Origin: Chlorobiaceae bacterium
Lineage (GTDB): Bacteria; Bacteroidota; Chlorobiia; Chlorobiales; Chlorobiaceae
DNA: 32,596 nucleotides
Direction: 5' to 3'
Assembly (NCBI GenBank): GCA_016927285.1
Contig: JAFGMZ010000156.1
Span: forward strand, 1 to 32,596
The notes beneath the pieces were generated by a model, which saw only the letters and a program-made list of their open reading frames with translations, was not told the DNA's origin and made no database searches. Made by a program: the position numbers and the translations under genes. This document shows, in pieces, positions 31,907-32,596 of this stretch; the first letter of the stretch is position 1, and the number at the start of each line of letters is the position of its first letter.

Positions 31907-32596
31907 CTAATTCAGCATCAGCAAGCTGACAGCCATTATCACCATTCCGAGGATCAGGCCTGAAATGGCTATATGGTGTTCTCCGTACTCCTCCGCAGCG
32001 GGGAGCAGTTCGTCGAGCGAAATGTAGACCATGATGCCGGCAACGGCGGCCAGAACGCTTCCGAAAACAACGGGAGTAAGAAATGGTTTGAGCAGCGCGT
32101 AGCCGATGATGGCGCCAAGCGGTTCGGCAAGGCCGGAAAGAAACGAGTAGCTGAATGCCCGCATACGGCTTTTGGTAGCAAAATAGATCGGAACGGCTAC
32201 AGCCATACCTTCAGGAATGTTGTGCAGGGCAATGGTTGCCGCGATCACCACGCCAAGGTTCTGATCGGAAAGCGCGCTGAAAAAGACAGCAAGACCTTCA
32301 GGAAAATTGTGAATTGCTATCGCTACTGCTGTAAAGATGCCCATACGGTGGAGGCGGGCCTCTTCAATCGGAGCCGTATTCATGGTTCCGATCATCGACA
32401 TTTCGTGCGGGTTTTCAAAATCGGGCACCAACTGGTCGATCAGCCAGATAAAGAGCATCCCGCCGAAAAACGCGAGAGTGGTTATCCATGCGGCCATCTT
32501 TTCCGGCATCTCCTCCCTGATGACCATCCCCGATTCCGGCATGATTTCCACAAACGAAACATAGAGCATGATTCCCGCAGAAAAACCGAGAGCGAA
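31907..32596 (-). CDS. ZIP-family divalent metal transporter (ZupT-like), 5' end outside window
   Basis: An inner-membrane importer for Zn2+ and other divalent metals. The frame stays open to the window edge (FALGFSAGIMLYVSFVEIMPES), so the start lies beyond 32596; the track's ATG 32569 is internal. The metal-site helices are present: HNFPEGLAVF (helix 4) and HNIPEGMAVAVPI (helix 5). A loop GTMNTAPIEEARLHRMG replaces the His-rich loop of many ZIPs. FLSGLAEPLGAIIGY and ISLDELLPAA complete the signature, and the protein ends in a hydrophobic helix. It is separated from the dac operon by about 220 bases with no visible gene. Confidence 0.93.
   Translation of the reverse strand, partial: FALGFSAGIMLYVSFVEIMPESGMVIREEMPEKMAAWITTLAFFGGMLFIWLIDQLVPDFENPHEMSMIGTMNTAPIEEARLHRMGIFTAVAIAIHNFPEGLAVFFSALSDQNLGVVIAATIALHNIPEGMAVAVPIYFATKSRMRAFSYSFLSGLAEPLGAIIGYALLKPFLTPVVFGSVLAAVAGIMVYISLDELLPAAEEYGEHHIAISGLILGMVIMAVSLLMLN

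Overview
The window looks like a chromosomal segment of a green sulfur bacterium (Chlorobi, Chlorobium/Pelodictyon/Prosthecochloris group). The main reasons are two short 2[4Fe-4S] ferredoxins of the Chlorobium type (C-x2-C-x8-C-x3-C second motif), a membrane-bound pyrophosphatase, a B12-binding radical SAM protein, ADP-heptose epimerase (Gram-negative LPS), weak Shine-Dalgarno use, and a mobile element whose primase and integrase are of the Bacteroidetes/Chlorobi type. The species cannot be fixed from sequence alone. I see no rRNA, tRNA or CRISPR array.

Left chromosomal part (1-8885), all minus strand: metG (3' end outside the window), a RicT/PSP1 protein, a PlsC-type acyltransferase (candidate carotenoid glucoside acyltransferase), a class I aspartate aminotransferase, coaD, rsmD, a stand-alone transketolase N-terminal half, a DedA membrane protein, purC and an unknown 134-residue protein. 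These are tightly packed and mostly housekeeping.

Middle (8985-17563): an integrated element of about 8.6 kb. It is bounded by a 17-bp direct repeat, ATTCTGTGGTGGAATGT, that lies in the 5' coding part of an endonuclease/exonuclease/phosphatase (EEP) gene. The original 5' end (start codon, signal peptide, first residues) is stranded at 8886-9029. The body of the gene resumes in the same frame at 17547, and the element supplies a new start codon and a new signal-peptide-like N-terminus (17313-17546). The element encodes a tyrosine integrase, an unknown 331-residue protein, an Xis-like HTH protein, a P4/D5-type primase-helicase, a zinc-finger/Toprim-like primase partner, and two small lipoproteins as cargo. 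No capsid, terminase, relaxase or conjugation genes are visible, so it resembles a phage satellite or minimal replicating integrative island. Its non-coding DNA is highly structured: a three-way-junction fold directly before xis, 9-bp iterons, a 41-bp inverted repeat around the helicase gene, five copies of a roughly 37-bp repeat, and a 15-bp hairpin.

Right chromosomal part (17564-32596): EEP nuclease body, DUF1848 protein, Cdd1-like HhH protein, hppA pyrophosphatase with a terminator, pth, an alpha/beta hydrolase, a TrmH-family methyltransferase overlapping hisC, a small degenerate ECF-sigma-like protein, an hldD-phoH pair, ferredoxin - B12/radical SAM - ferredoxin, a Dabb protein with a D-Ala-D-Ala carboxypeptidase, and a ZIP metal transporter cut by the window edge.

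Several ORF-track entries begin at TTG/GTG far upstream of the likely start; I re-chose starts by homology, spacing and Shine-Dalgarno where possible.
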